From the NCBI RefSeq assembly GCF_003412465.1, contig NZ_QTJV01000006.1:496001-560000 (forward strand): 64,000 nucleotides of DNA. The letters run 5' to 3'. The DNA is from Chitinophaga silvisoli. GTDB taxonomy: Bacteria > Bacteroidota > Bacteroidia > Chitinophagales > Chitinophagaceae. Under the pieces are notes generated by a model. The model searched no databases. It saw nothing but the letters and a program-made list of their open reading frames with translations, and had not been told where the DNA came from. A program made the translations under genes and the position numbers. This document shows positions 36,109 through 45,590 of the stretch, piece after piece; the stretch's first letter is position 1; each line of letters opens with the position of its first letter.

Positions 36109-36768
36109 ATGAAAGCAAGCATCCGCCAACTCCGGTATTTTTTAATTCCCTACACCCTTCTTTTTGTCATTTCACTCACACTTAAGATCATCTTCACCAG
36201 GGAAGAGATTTACTTTTTTATTAATGGATTACATTTTCCGGCAGGAGATGTGATTTTCAGGTATGCGACCGAAATGGGCGGGGCTACGACAGCGGTATCG
36301 CTGGTGTTGATTTTATTATTCGTGCGGTATCGCTACAGTTTATTACTGGCCAGCAGTTACCTGCTGACCAGTCTCATAAATTTTCCTTTAAAATATATTG
36401 TAGGCGCTCCCAGACCTAAGCTGTATTTCACGGATTCACCCAAAACCATTTACTGGGTACCCGATGTGGAAGTGCTCTCCAATCATTTCAGTTTTCCTTC
36501 AGGACATACTGTGTGCGCATTTACCACGGCGGTTGTGTTGACTTTTATCAGCCCCCGCAGGTGGTATGGTTGTATTTACTTTTTGCTGGCAGTCATGGTT
36601 GCTTATTCAAGAATGTACCTCAGTCAGCATTTCTTTGAAGATGTGACGGCCGGTTCCTTTGAAGCAGTAGTTGTTGTGACCTGTTGGATTACCTGGTTTA
36701 ATAATCGTGCTTTCTTCCGGCATCCTGCCTGGGAAGGAGCGCTGAGCAGGAAAAATGATGATGAATGA
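36109..36768 (+). CDS. PAP2-family membrane phosphatase
   Basis: An integral membrane phosphatase of the PAP2/lipid phosphatase type. Visible motifs are KYIVGAPRPKL (K-x6-RP), PSGHTVCAF, and SRMYLSQHFFEDVTAG with the catalytic His and Asp. About six hydrophobic segments surround them. With the start at 36109 it has 219 residues. An open GTG start (36037) would overlap the upstream terminator; the ATG at 36079 is also possible. It may act on undecaprenyl pyrophosphate or phosphatidate. It converges with the MORN-like gene, 25 bases away. Confidence 0.9.
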   Translation: MKASIRQLRYFLIPYTLLFVISLTLKIIFTREEIYFFINGLHFPAGDVIFRYATEMGGATTAVSLVLILLFVRYRYSLLLASSYLLTSLINFPLKYIVGAPRPKLYFTDSPKTIYWVPDVEVLSNHFSFPSGHTVCAFTTAVVLTFISPRRWYGCIYFLLAVMVAYSRMYLSQHFFEDVTAGSFEAVVVVTCWITWFNNRAFFRHPAWEGALSRKNDDE

Positions 36769-36793
36769 TGAATGCCCCCCGGCATGCATGTTT

Positions 36794-37387
36794 TTAGTGC
36801 TGTTTCTTAGCCGATTGATGTGGCAACTGTGAGGGTTGTGCAGGCAGCTTTTTTGGAACTTTGTTGGTAATTGTATCCAGCTCTTCCGGACTTACCGGCT
36901 CTCCCCTCTTGTAGTATTCTTTTACCATGTTCCCATCTTCATCATAAATCTTCCATAGACCATCGCGAAGAGAAGTCGCATTTCTTTTGATCTCTTCAAA
37001 TTTTTCCTCCTGTGTGATGGGGTCAATCACACGGTAGGTTTCTACGGTGTCGTCAATATCTTTGGCTACAAAGTTGCCCTCGGCACTGACCAGACCATTA
37101 GAGTAAAAATAACGGGCCGGACCATTCAGCACATTGTGCTTGTAGTTTTCTTCGGCAATCAGTGCGCCGGACGGAGCATACTTTTTCCACAGCCCCTCTT
37201 TGCGATCGTCAACATAGTTGCCTTCCCAGGTGTAGCCATCTTCACCTCGGGTGGCCGCCACTTCTTCGGACCATTCGCCTTGCTTGCGTTTCTGGTCATC
37301 CCTTTTGTTTTGTTTAATAGTAAAGCCCTGCGAATAGACAAAAAAGCATAACAGTTGTAGTACAGAAAAAACGAGGATTTTTCTCAT
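36794..37387 (-). CDS. secreted MORN/YwqK-like repeat protein
   Basis: The 197-residue protein has a signal peptide (MRKILVFSVLQLLCFFVYSQ) and MORN-like repeats: RKQGEWSEEV, YTWEGNYVDDRKEGLWKKY, GALIAEENYKHNVLNGPARYFY, LVSAEGNFV, LRDGLWKIYDEDGNMVKEYY. This matches the toxin-antitoxin YwqK-family label in databases, but the label alone does not prove an antitoxin role; no nuclease gene is adjacent. A Pro/Lys-rich tail follows (residues 178-197). Export to the periplasm or surface is expected. Confidence 0.8.
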   Translation of the reverse strand: MRKILVFSVLQLLCFFVYSQGFTIKQNKRDDQKRKQGEWSEEVAATRGEDGYTWEGNYVDDRKEGLWKKYAPSGALIAEENYKHNVLNGPARYFYSNGLVSAEGNFVAKDIDDTVETYRVIDPITQEEKFEEIKRNATSLRDGLWKIYDEDGNMVKEYYKRGEPVSPEELDTITNKVPKKLPAQPSQLPHQSAKKQH

Positions 37388-37505
37388 TCAGAAGTATTTT
37401 TCACAAGTTAGTAATTTTTATCATATCTACTTTTTGAAAGCCATTGCATTCACCCTATTAAAATCACCTAGAATCTTTCTTTTGATCCCATCCCTCCAAA
37501 ATGAA

Positions 37506-37537
37506 GAAAGGCTATATCAATAACGACATAGCCTTTC
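37506..37537 (-). terminator. terminator after the DUF4382 gene
   Basis: GAAAGGCTAT and ATAGCCTTTC form a 10-bp stem with a 12-base loop, 46 bases after the DUF4382 stop. The T tract is weak. Confidence 0.55.
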
Positions 37538-37582
37538 ATTTTATGATTGTGTGTCTTATTCCTTATATCCTAAATACTCAAC

Positions 37583-38509
37583 TTACTTACTCAGCTTAAT
37601 TGCATCTACTGATGTGTTCTTACCAGTTTCAATCTTAACACCGGTAATGGTAGTATCAGCGTATCCATTGGATGCATTTACAAATACATTGTAAGTACCA
37701 GTATTCAGGCCCCTGATCTTCCATTCCCCATTTCTCCAAGGCAAAGCATAAGCAGTGTCAGTATCATTGTATACGGTCAGCACCGGATAAGCATCATAAG
37801 GAGTTACTTTACCGGAGATACTACCTGTTTCAGATACCAGGAATACGTGAATTACAGGGCGCAGTATAAACTTGCCATTGCCGGTTTGAACGATAGAACG
37901 ATCTACATCAAAATCCAGCCACAGGCGATAGTTACCACTCTGGTATTCTTCCCACTCTTCAGGACGAATGTTTACAACCAGTTTAACCTGACCATTCAGC
38001 GCCTTCAGCGGGTACTGTACGCTGTCTTTTACAACGTAGCTGTTATCGCCCAGGTTGATCTGAATTCTTCTTACTTTACCTGTAGGCACTACACCTTCAG
38101 AGAGTAGCGTATCCGCTCCGTTACGCAGGGAGAGCACATCGTATACACCAGGAGAGACCGCCAGGGAATCCCATACCTTACAGGAATCGTCCCGGTCGTT
38201 TTTATCTTCACCCCAGTGACAACGGTTGTAATCATTGCCCCAGTCATAGTCCCCACCTTTGTCGCTGCCTTTACCTTTTCCATTTGCACCATCGCAGGTA
38301 TCAACAAGTACCTGTACGGATTTGATGTCCAGAAATACATTGTCAAAACGGCTTCCCGGATCATCTGCCAGGAATACATTCAGTCTTTGCTGGTTGGCAC
38401 CCAGGCTTGTTGATGCGCTGGAGTTATCCTTTTTACAGGAATACACGACTAAAGCCAACAATACTAACGTGGCCAGCCCCCATCCGGAAGTGCGGAGATA
38501 GGTCTTCAT
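37583..38509 (-). CDS. DUF4382-type lipoprotein
   Basis: The 308-residue lipoprotein (lipobox VVYSC, Cys about 25) has the DUF4382 pattern: RLNVFLADDPGSRFDNVFLDIKSVQVLVD, GVYDVLSLRNGADTLL, RRIQINLGDNSYVV and a C-terminal carboxypeptidase-like beta-sandwich (GSISGKVTPYDAYPVLTVY). Between them residues 72-112 are an Asp/Gly-rich stretch with three Cys (GKGSDKGGDYDWGNDYNRC), which could coordinate metal. It should lie in the envelope. Function of the family is unknown. It is a single gene. Confidence 0.85.
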   Translation of the reverse strand: MKTYLRTSGWGLATLVLLALVVYSCKKDNSSASTSLGANQQRLNVFLADDPGSRFDNVFLDIKSVQVLVDTCDGANGKGKGSDKGGDYDWGNDYNRCHWGEDKNDRDDSCKVWDSLAVSPGVYDVLSLRNGADTLLSEGVVPTGKVRRIQINLGDNSYVVKDSVQYPLKALNGQVKLVVNIRPEEWEEYQSGNYRLWLDFDVDRSIVQTGNGKFILRPVIHVFLVSETGSISGKVTPYDAYPVLTVYNDTDTAYALPWRNGEWKIRGLNTGTYNVFVNASNGYADTTITGVKIETGKNTSVDAIKLSK

Positions 38510-38768
38510 AAAAGAATGGTTTTTGGTTTAATAATAAAGATTGCGCCTACTACAGACGTGCATAATTGTTTACTGCTATCAGTAAGCTAACTTTAGATAG
38601 AAAAAATAAACAAAAGTTTAACAGAGTGTAATTATTTCCCATACCTCTCACAATAAACTATTATTCAATTTTTTACGAAGAGTGATTTTTGATTCTTTGT
38701 GCAATTTAGTGCTCTTCTTGATGGGGATTCATCGCGGAATTCAGGTATTTTACGACAAACATTGATCC
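38510..38768. other. intergenic region upstream of the DUF4382 gene
   Basis: No gene seen. The stretch is AT rich and should contain the DUF4382 promoter. The terminator of glgB occupies its right end. Confidence 0.4.
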
Positions 38769-38797
38769 AAAAAAAAGTCCTTCCCAAAGGAAAGGAC
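38769..38797 (-). terminator. terminator after glgB
   Basis: On the minus strand GTCCTTTCC-ttt-GGGAAGGAC forms a 9-bp stem (one wobble pair), followed by eight T. It lies 28 bases beyond the glgB stop. Confidence 0.8.
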
Positions 38798-38824
38798 CGC
38801 TAACTATCTAAATAAGAATAATAT

Positions 38825-40759
38825 CTACACTTTTTTGAATATGGCAGCACCCAATGGAGGGAGTCTTAACAACAAAGTATACTCCTTCCCGTTATACGCT
38901 TCCTGTTTTGCTTTTACAACAGCTGTATTAATAACACCACTTCCAAAAAACTCTTCCGCATCACTGTTCAATATCTCTTTCCAGCTACCTGCATTATTCA
39001 CCGCCAGCAAATAATTTTCTCTCGCCACCGGGGTCATATTCAGCACGATCAGGATATCCTCTTTCGGATCCATTCCCTTTCTCATATAGGCTAACACACT
39101 GTTGTCATAATCGGATACATTTACCCACTCAAAACCGTAGTACTCAAACTGCTTTATGTACAATGCCGGTTCCGCCCTATAGAGATGATTCAATGCTTTC
39201 ACAAATGCCTTCAAACCCTGATGCGATGCGTGATCCATCAGGTGCCAGTCGAGCTGTGATTTATAATTCCACTCTGATGTCTGTCCAAACTCATCGCCCA
39301 TAAACAACAACTTCGTACCCGGGTGCGTAAACATATAACTATACATCAAACGCAGGTTTGCAAATTTCTGCCAGTCATCCCCAGGCATCTTATACAACAT
39401 AGGCGACTTACCATGCACCACTTCATCATGACTCAGCGGCAACATAAAATTCTCCGTAAATGCATAGGCGATACTAAACGTCAGCTGGTCCTGGTGGAAC
39501 TTCCTGTAATAAGGATCGCGTTTGAAAAACGCCAGCGTATCATTCATCCATCCCATCATCCACTTCATCCCAAATCCAAGTCCACCCATAAACACAGGTC
39601 TTGACACACCATAGAAGGAAGTGGATTCCTCAGCGATCGTCTGCACATCCGGGAAGAGTGAATAGATCGTAGTATTCATATTCTTCAGGAAAGAGATCGC
39701 CTCCAGGTTCTCCTCCCCCCCATGTTCATTCGGTTCCCAGGCACCTGCATCGCGGGAGTAATTCAGGTGGATCATAGAGGCTACTGCATCCACACGCAAG
39801 CCATCCGCATGAAACTTATCTAACCAGAATATCGCATTGCTTAGCAGGAAAGACCGCACCTCATTGCGCGCATAGTTGAAGATGTAACTGTTCCAGTCAG
39901 GATGAAAGCCTTTCCGCATATCCGCATACTCATAAGTATGATTGCCGTCGAAACGAAACAGGCCATGCTCATCGTAAGGAAAATGCGAAGGCACCCAATC
40001 CAGGATGACCCCGATCCCCTCCTGGTGAAAGGCATCTACAAATGCCATGAACTCCTGCGGTGTACCATACCTTGAAGTAGGCGCATAATACCCCGTACCC
40101 TGGTAGCCCCAGGAGCCATCAAAAGGATGCTCCATAACCGGCATAAGCTCCACATGGGTAAAACCCATCTCCTTCACATATGGGATCAATCTTGCGGCTA
40201 TTTCGCTATAATTATAAAATACTTCGTGGTTGTCAGGCTCGGGACGCTGCCAGCTGCCCAGGTGTAACTCGTATACTGAATAGGGGCTCTGCAGACTATT
40301 GTGCTGCGCCCGTGTCTTCATCCAGCTGCTGTCCTTCCATTGGTAGTCCAGCTCCCAGGTCACAGAGGCCGTTTTCGGGCGCAGTTCCCAGTAGTTGGCA
40401 TACGGATCCCCTTTGCGTAGTTCCTCCCCGGAATTAGAACGGATAAAGTATTTGTAGAGAGTGCCCGGTGCTACCTGCGGTATGAAACCTTCCCAAATCC
40501 CCGATTTGTCCCAACGTGGATACAAATGGTGACGATGCTGATCCCAGTCATTGAAGTCGCCGATCACGGATAAGTAAGTCGCATTCGGTGCCCATACGGC
40601 GAAATACGTACCACTTACCCCCTGAAAGGTGGTTTGGTGGGAACCAAATTTTTCATACAGGTGCGGATGCAGGCCCTCCTGAAACAGTTTGATATCTTGC
40701 TCAGAGAAGAGTGAAAAGGGCTCTACGGGCTGTAATTGATGCGTGTTGTCTTTTGTCAT
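38825..40759 (-). CDS. glgB: 1,4-alpha-glucan branching enzyme
   Basis: This cytosolic GH13 enzyme makes alpha-1,6 branches in glycogen. The N-terminal CBM48 (AVWAPNATYLSVIGDFNDW) precedes the barrel: HVELMPVMEHPFDGSWGYQGTGYY, the nucleophile Asp in DGLRVDAVASMI (about 320), the Glu in AEESTSF (about 376), and Asp in LSHDEVVHGK. The preferred start at 40759 (MTKDNTHQL) gives 644 residues. There are no other glycogen genes adjacent, so it is isolated from glgA, glgC or glgP in this window. The C-terminal all-beta domain ends LLRLPPLGAAIFKK. Confidence 0.95.
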   Translation of the reverse strand: MTKDNTHQLQPVEPFSLFSEQDIKLFQEGLHPHLYEKFGSHQTTFQGVSGTYFAVWAPNATYLSVIGDFNDWDQHRHHLYPRWDKSGIWEGFIPQVAPGTLYKYFIRSNSGEELRKGDPYANYWELRPKTASVTWELDYQWKDSSWMKTRAQHNSLQSPYSVYELHLGSWQRPEPDNHEVFYNYSEIAARLIPYVKEMGFTHVELMPVMEHPFDGSWGYQGTGYYAPTSRYGTPQEFMAFVDAFHQEGIGVILDWVPSHFPYDEHGLFRFDGNHTYEYADMRKGFHPDWNSYIFNYARNEVRSFLLSNAIFWLDKFHADGLRVDAVASMIHLNYSRDAGAWEPNEHGGEENLEAISFLKNMNTTIYSLFPDVQTIAEESTSFYGVSRPVFMGGLGFGMKWMMGWMNDTLAFFKRDPYYRKFHQDQLTFSIAYAFTENFMLPLSHDEVVHGKSPMLYKMPGDDWQKFANLRLMYSYMFTHPGTKLLFMGDEFGQTSEWNYKSQLDWHLMDHASHQGLKAFVKALNHLYRAEPALYIKQFEYYGFEWVNVSDYDNSVLAYMRKGMDPKEDILIVLNMTPVARENYLLAVNNAGSWKEILNSDAEEFFGSGVINTAVVKAKQEAYNGKEYTLLLRLPPLGAAIFKKV

Positions 40760-40889
40760 AAACCGGGAAAGGGCTGTGGATACAAGATAGTTCAAATTTT
40801 GAATTTAGAAGGCCCAATCGTGATCATATCATCAACTATCCGGCCATAAAAAAAAGCAGGCCGCACAAAGTTGCCATCCATTATCACAC

Positions 40890-40925
40890 AAAAAAATCCC
40901 GTCTTGCATTAAAGCAAAACGGGAC
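40890..40925 (-). terminator. terminator after the DEAD-box helicase gene
   Basis: TCCCGTCTTGC and GCAAAACGGGA pair around a 6-base loop; a T run follows on the minus strand. It is 23 bases after the helicase stop. Confidence 0.8.
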
Positions 40926-40947
40926 TTCCTGATTTTATTCAAGTCGA

Positions 40948-42693
40948 TTAATATCTCTTCTTAAATCCTGGGCGTGAACCTGCGCCAGTGCCACTTCCAC
41001 TACCTTCCCAACGGCGTCTGCCACCACCGTCTTCACGGCTACGGCCGCCACCACCCGGGCCACCACTTCTGCGGCGATCGCCATCCTGTGACATTTCAAT
41101 TCTTACGCTGCGACCATTGTACTCAGCTTTCTTGAAAGTCTCCTGGAATTTATCAACCACATCGTTTTCAACTTCGAAGAAGGAGTAAACACCCTTCAGG
41201 TCAATACGGCCGATCTTGTTACCACGTACGCCACTGGTATCGCACAGGTAGCGCAGCATATCGCCACGGGTAAAGTCGTCTACTGAACCCAGGTTGATGA
41301 ACAGGCGGGTAAATTTACCATTACCACGCACGCCACGTTCGCCACCTTCGAAAGTACGTCTTTCTTCTTTCACGTTCAGATCAGGTGCATCCTGGTAGTA
41401 TTCCAGGAACTGATTGAATTCAAGAGAAGCGAAACGTTTGATGATTTCTTCTTTGGTCATGTTCTGGAACTCTTCAAATATGCGTTCCAGATAGGGCTCG
41501 ATCTGCTCTTCGTTTACAACTACGTTGTGTACTTTGTGTACGAGGCCAAACAGTTGTTTTTCACATACTGCGAAACCATCCGGTACTTCAGCTTTCACAA
41601 ACTTCTTACCAATTACGCGCTCGATCTGGCGGATCTTACCGATGTCACGGCTGCTGATGATAGCGATAGATACACCTGATTTACCGGCACGTGCAGTACG
41701 ACCGGAACGGTGGGTGTAGTTCTCAACATCATCAGGCAGTTCGTAGTTGATTACGTGTGTTACGTTGTCAACGTCGATACCACGGGCAGCAACATCAGTT
41801 GCTACCAATACCTGCAGTGACTTTTCACGGAAACGTTTCATCACTTTATCACGCTGTTGCTGGGTCAGGTCACCGTGCAGTGCATCGGCATTGTAACCGT
41901 CGCGGATCAGTGATTCAGCGATTTCCTGTGATTCTATTTTAGTACGGGTGAAGATGATACCGAAGATCTCAGGGTTGAAATCCACGATACGCTTCAGGGC
42001 CGCATATTTTTCGCGCGGACGCACTACGTAGTATTCGTGCTCGATGTTGGCGTTACCACTGTTCTTGTTACCTACAGTCAGTTCAAACGGATCGCTCATA
42101 TATTTCTGTGCGATACGGCGTACTTCCTGTGGCATAGTAGCGGAGAACAACCAGGTTGTTTTCTCATCGGGGGTATTGGAGAGAATGCTGTTGATGTCTT
42201 CCTGGAAGCCCATGTTCAGCATTTCATCTGCTTCATCCAGTACTACATAACGTACGTTTGTGAAATTAACCGCTTTACGGTCAATGATATCCAGCAAACG
42301 ACCAGGAGTAGCTACCACGATGTGTACGCCTCTCTTCAGGTCACGCAATTGCTGCACAATGCTGGAACCGCCGTATACCGCTACGATGCTTACGTCTCCC
42401 AGATGCTTGCTGAAGTTCTTCAGGTCATTGGTGATTTGCAGGCACAGTTCACGGGTAGGGCATAATATAAGCCCCTGAGGGTGACGCTGTTTAATATCAA
42501 TCTGCTGTAAAAGAGGCAGGCCAAATGCTGCCGTCTTACCGGTGCCCGTCTGGGCTAAACCTACAAAGTCTCTATCTCCGCCGAGGAGTACAGGGATAGC
42601 TTTTTCCTGTATCGGTGTAGGCGCTACGAATCCGAGGTCCTGGATTCCTTTCAAAATGGGCTCTTGTAAGCCTAATGTTTCAAATGTTGTCAT
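40948..42693 (-). CDS. DEAD-box RNA helicase with DbpA-type RNA-binding domain
   Basis: ATP-dependent RNA helicase of 581 residues from Met at 42693 (MTTFETLGLQEPILKG), although the frame extends to 42756. Motifs: Q motif, AQTGTGKTAAF (about 45), PTRELCLQI, DEAD in VVLDEADEML, SAT in LFSATMP, HRSGRTARAG. A DbpA-like RNA-binding domain (about 450-545, FINLGSVDDFTRGDMLRYL) and a Gly/Arg-rich tail follow (RRRSGGPGGGGRSREDGG). The pattern resembles DeaD/CsdA proteins acting in ribosome biogenesis and cold adaptation; exact orthology is not proven. Confidence 0.93.
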   Translation of the reverse strand: MTTFETLGLQEPILKGIQDLGFVAPTPIQEKAIPVLLGGDRDFVGLAQTGTGKTAAFGLPLLQQIDIKQRHPQGLILCPTRELCLQITNDLKNFSKHLGDVSIVAVYGGSSIVQQLRDLKRGVHIVVATPGRLLDIIDRKAVNFTNVRYVVLDEADEMLNMGFQEDINSILSNTPDEKTTWLFSATMPQEVRRIAQKYMSDPFELTVGNKNSGNANIEHEYYVVRPREKYAALKRIVDFNPEIFGIIFTRTKIESQEIAESLIRDGYNADALHGDLTQQQRDKVMKRFREKSLQVLVATDVAARGIDVDNVTHVINYELPDDVENYTHRSGRTARAGKSGVSIAIISSRDIGKIRQIERVIGKKFVKAEVPDGFAVCEKQLFGLVHKVHNVVVNEEQIEPYLERIFEEFQNMTKEEIIKRFASLEFNQFLEYYQDAPDLNVKEERRTFEGGERGVRGNGKFTRLFINLGSVDDFTRGDMLRYLCDTSGVRGNKIGRIDLKGVYSFFEVENDVVDKFQETFKKAEYNGRSVRIEMSQDGDRRRSGGPGGGGRSREDGGGRRRWEGSGSGTGAGSRPGFKKRY

Positions 42694-42823
42694 TGATTTG
42701 CTTTGATCAGGCTCCGTCGGGAGCCCTGGTATATCATCCCAGTCAATTCTATGCACTGGGTTACTTTTCCTGATGTTTCTTTTGAACGAAACTTACGCAT
42801 TCATACCTGCGTTGGATGTGCTT

Positions 42824-44131
42824 CTAAACAAGTTCACCTTCCAGGTCATAATCGTAAGCTTTCGTAATTCTTACGTTGACAAATTCACCGGGTTTCAGGC
42901 GCTTGGTGGTGTTGATGATCACTTCATTATCTACTTCTACTGAATCGAATTCTGTACGTGCCAGATAACGGCCTGATTCTTTTTTGTCTACAATCACGCG
43001 ATAGATCTTTCCAACCATCTCCTGGTTTTTCTCAAGGGAGATTTCCTGTTGTACTTCCATGATCTCCTGTGCTCTTCGTTCTTTTTCTTCTGCCGGGATA
43101 TTATCTTCCAGGTCATAAGCGCTGGTACCTTCTTCATGGCTGTAGGTGAAGACCCCTACCCTGTCGAAGCGCATCTTTTCAAGGAAGGCCTTAAGCTCTT
43201 CCACGTCTTCAAGCGTTTCGCCGGGGAAGCCGGTGATCAGTGTGGTACGGAGCGCGATGCCGGGTACTTTTTCCCTGATAGCTGTTACCAGTTCCTCCAT
43301 TTCACCACGGGTGATCTGGCGTTTCATGGCTTTCAGCATATTGTCAGCAGCGTGCTGCAGGGGCATATCGATATAATTACAGATGTTCGGGAACTCCTTC
43401 ATTACATCCAATATTTCCATTGGGAACTTGTGCGGGTAAGCATAGTGCAGGCGAATCCACTCAAGTCCTTTCACGTTCGCCAATGCACGCAATAAATCTG
43501 CCAGTTTACGTTGCTTGTACAAATCCAGACCATAATAAGTCAGTTCCTGTGCAATCAGCATGATCTCCTTCACACCGGAGTTCACCAGTTTCTCTGCTTC
43601 TGTTACAATCGCTTCAATCGGCTTGGACACATGTCCGCCGCGCATAAGCGGGATGGCACAGAATGAACAGGTACGGTTACATCCTTCTGCAATTTTTAGA
43701 TAGGCGTAATGTGTAGGTGTGCTCAGCAATCTTTCACCAAGCAGTTCTGCTTTATAATCAGCATCAAATTTCTTGAGAATAAGTGGTAGTTCCATGGTAC
43801 CGAACCAGGCATCCACACCTGGGATTTCTGATTCCAGGTCGCCACGGTAGCGTTCACTGAGACAGCCGGTTACGTACACCTTGTCGAGACGGCCATGTTG
43901 TTTCAGTTCTACCTGTTCGAGGATGGTATTGATGGATTCTTCTTTGGCTTTGTCGATAAAACCGCAGGTGTTTACCACTACGATATTATGATCTTTTTTA
44001 GCACTCTCGTGCACTACATCAATTTCATTGGCAAGCAGCTGTCCGCTGAGTACCTCAGAATCTACCATGTTCTTGGAACATCCAAGCGTAATAATGTTAA
44101 CCTTATCTTTCTTTAAAGTTTTTGTCTTCAA
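42824..44131 (-). CDS. rimO: ribosomal protein S12 methylthiotransferase
   Basis: A radical SAM enzyme that adds a methylthio group to Asp of ribosomal protein S12. It has the UPF0004 domain with cluster Cys in TLGCSKN, NTCGF and GCLSERY, the radical SAM motif CNRTCSFC in GCNRTCSFCAIP, and a C-terminal TRAM domain (VNVRITKAYDYDLEGELV). The sequence begins naturally at LKTKTLKKDKVNIITLGCSK with a TTG codon at 44131, giving 435 residues; the open frame to an ATG at 44203 crosses the dyad repeat at 44181-44260 and is less likely. ftsY lies upstream on the same strand with a terminator between. Confidence 0.92.
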   Translation of the reverse strand: MKTKTLKKDKVNIITLGCSKNMVDSEVLSGQLLANEIDVVHESAKKDHNIVVVNTCGFIDKAKEESINTILEQVELKQHGRLDKVYVTGCLSERYRGDLESEIPGVDAWFGTMELPLILKKFDADYKAELLGERLLSTPTHYAYLKIAEGCNRTCSFCAIPLMRGGHVSKPIEAIVTEAEKLVNSGVKEIMLIAQELTYYGLDLYKQRKLADLLRALANVKGLEWIRLHYAYPHKFPMEILDVMKEFPNICNYIDMPLQHAADNMLKAMKRQITRGEMEELVTAIREKVPGIALRTTLITGFPGETLEDVEELKAFLEKMRFDRVGVFTYSHEEGTSAYDLEDNIPAEEKERRAQEIMEVQQEISLEKNQEMVGKIYRVIVDKKESGRYLARTEFDSVEVDNEVIINTTKRLKPGEFVNVRITKAYDYDLEGELV

Positions 44132-44180
44132 GCGCGAATAATTTTTTATCGGGCAAACAAGCAGATGGCTTGTCTGTTTA

Positions 44181-44260
44181 CCGCCACGAAGACATCCAGA
44201 CACGAAACTGAAGAGAACAGCGAGACTTGCTGTTTAGTGACTATGAGCCTTAGTGGGGGT
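44181..44260. repeat. imperfect inverted repeat with CACNAAG units
   Basis: The left arm holds CACGAAG (44185) and CACGAAA (44201); the right arm holds their complements TTTAGTG (44233) and CTTAGTGG (44249). About 16 of 24 arm positions match. The centre is a second dyad AACAGC-N7-GCTGTT. It lies between rimO and ftsY and is not like the terminators here. Confidence 0.6.
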
Positions 44261-44378
44261 TATATTTTGTTCAAAGAATTGCAAAGATAACTAATTAATT
44301 ACGAATTGTCAATTCCCATTTATGTATAAAACGTCAATTTTGTGTACGTATTGTAGGAAATTCTAATTTTATCCCTAT

Positions 44379-44407
44379 AAAAAAGCCCTGCAATTGCTTG
44401 CAGGGCT
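44379..44407 (-). terminator. terminator after ftsY
   Basis: AGCCCTGCAA-ttgc-TTGCAGGGCT is a perfect 10-bp stem with A5 before it, a T run on the minus strand. It lies 20 bases after the ftsY stop. Confidence 0.85.
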
Positions 44408-44427
44408 CCCAATAGTTTTATTCAAAA

Positions 44428-45390
44428 TCAGCCATTTATACTGAACAAAGAATCTACAAATTCTTCTTTACTGAATACCTGTAAGTCCTCCATCTTTTCG
44501 CCAATACCGATATATTTAACAGGAATCTTAAATTGATTGGCAATCGCCAGTACCACACCTCCCTTGGCTGTACCATCCAGTTTGGTGATGGCCAGGGCCG
44601 TCACTTCCGTTGCCGCGGTAAAGTGTTTCGCCTGTTCCAGTGCATTCTGGCCTGTAGAGCCATCCAGTACCAGCAGTACTTCGTGTGGCGCATCCGGCAG
44701 TACTTTCTTCATCACACGCTTGATCTTACTCAGCTCATCCATCAGGTGTGCCTTGTTGTGCAAGCGGCCTGCAGTATCGATGATAATCACATCCACATCT
44801 TTGGCGGCACCACTCTGTACGGTATCGAAAGCCACTGCACCGGGATCAGAACCCATAGCCTGCTTCACGATAGGCACCCCCACGCGATCACTCCAGATAG
44901 TGAGCTGGTCTACGGCTGCTGCACGGAAAGTATCGGCTGCACCGAGCAGAACGGATTTACCTGCTTTCTTAAAATTGTAAGCAAGTTTTCCGATGGTGGT
45001 AGTTTTGCCTACTCCGTTTACACCCACCACCATAATTACATAAGGCTTTTTGCCGGCAGGGGTATCGAAATCACGGAAACCGCTATCTGGCGCATCCACG
45101 AGCAGACTGGCAATTTCCTCCTGGAGAATCTTATTCAGTTCACCGGTACCCAGGTATTTATCTTTAGATACTCTCTTTTCGATTCTGTCGATGATCTGTA
45201 CGGTGGTGTCCACTCCTACATCCGCAGATACAAGGGCTTCTTCGAGGTTATCGAGTACTTCTGTATCTACGGTAGATTTACCTGCAATGGCACGGCCAAT
45301 CTTGTTGAGGAAACTTTCTTTTGTCTTCTGTAATCCCTGATCCAGGCTTTCCTTCTTTTCTCTTGAAAAGAGCTTATTGAAAAAACTCAT
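44428..45390 (-). CDS. ftsY: signal recognition particle receptor FtsY
   Basis: The GTPase receptor that docks the signal recognition particle at the membrane for cotranslational insertion. It has 320 residues from Met at 45390 (MSFFNKLFSREKKESLDQG), with a short N-terminal region and the NG domain: GVNGVGKTTTIGKLA (G1), DTFRAAAVDQL, DTAGRLHNKAHLM (G3), TKLDGTAKGG (G4), and terminal GIGEKMEDLQVF. No long acidic A-domain is present, as is usual in this phylum. It follows rpmB-rpmG-DUF4295, a gene order typical for Bacteroidota, though a terminator hairpin at 45591 intervenes. Confidence 0.95.
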   Translation of the reverse strand: MSFFNKLFSREKKESLDQGLQKTKESFLNKIGRAIAGKSTVDTEVLDNLEEALVSADVGVDTTVQIIDRIEKRVSKDKYLGTGELNKILQEEIASLLVDAPDSGFRDFDTPAGKKPYVIMVVGVNGVGKTTTIGKLAYNFKKAGKSVLLGAADTFRAAAVDQLTIWSDRVGVPIVKQAMGSDPGAVAFDTVQSGAAKDVDVIIIDTAGRLHNKAHLMDELSKIKRVMKKVLPDAPHEVLLVLDGSTGQNALEQAKHFTAATEVTALAITKLDGTAKGGVVLAIANQFKIPVKYIGIGEKMEDLQVFSKEEFVDSLFSING

Positions 45391-45590
45391 AGCTGTCTGT
45401 TTTTTGCCGCGACGGACTGACAAATGTGGATGAAATATTAATTACAGCGCCAATTTACAGAAAAATGTGCAGCTGGGTATTAAAATACTACCAGAAGCCC
45501 TGCTTGTTGCGATCAAACGGTCCTGGTTGGCCCTTCCTTCCGTTGAAAGAAACACCATCCTTTTCTTTCGGTGCTCCCCTTCATCTAAAG

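Noticed and set aside
36794..37387. MORN/YwqK protein as an antitoxin of a toxin-antitoxin pair
   Set aside because: No toxin gene is adjacent and the protein has a signal peptide, so the database label is not evidence here.
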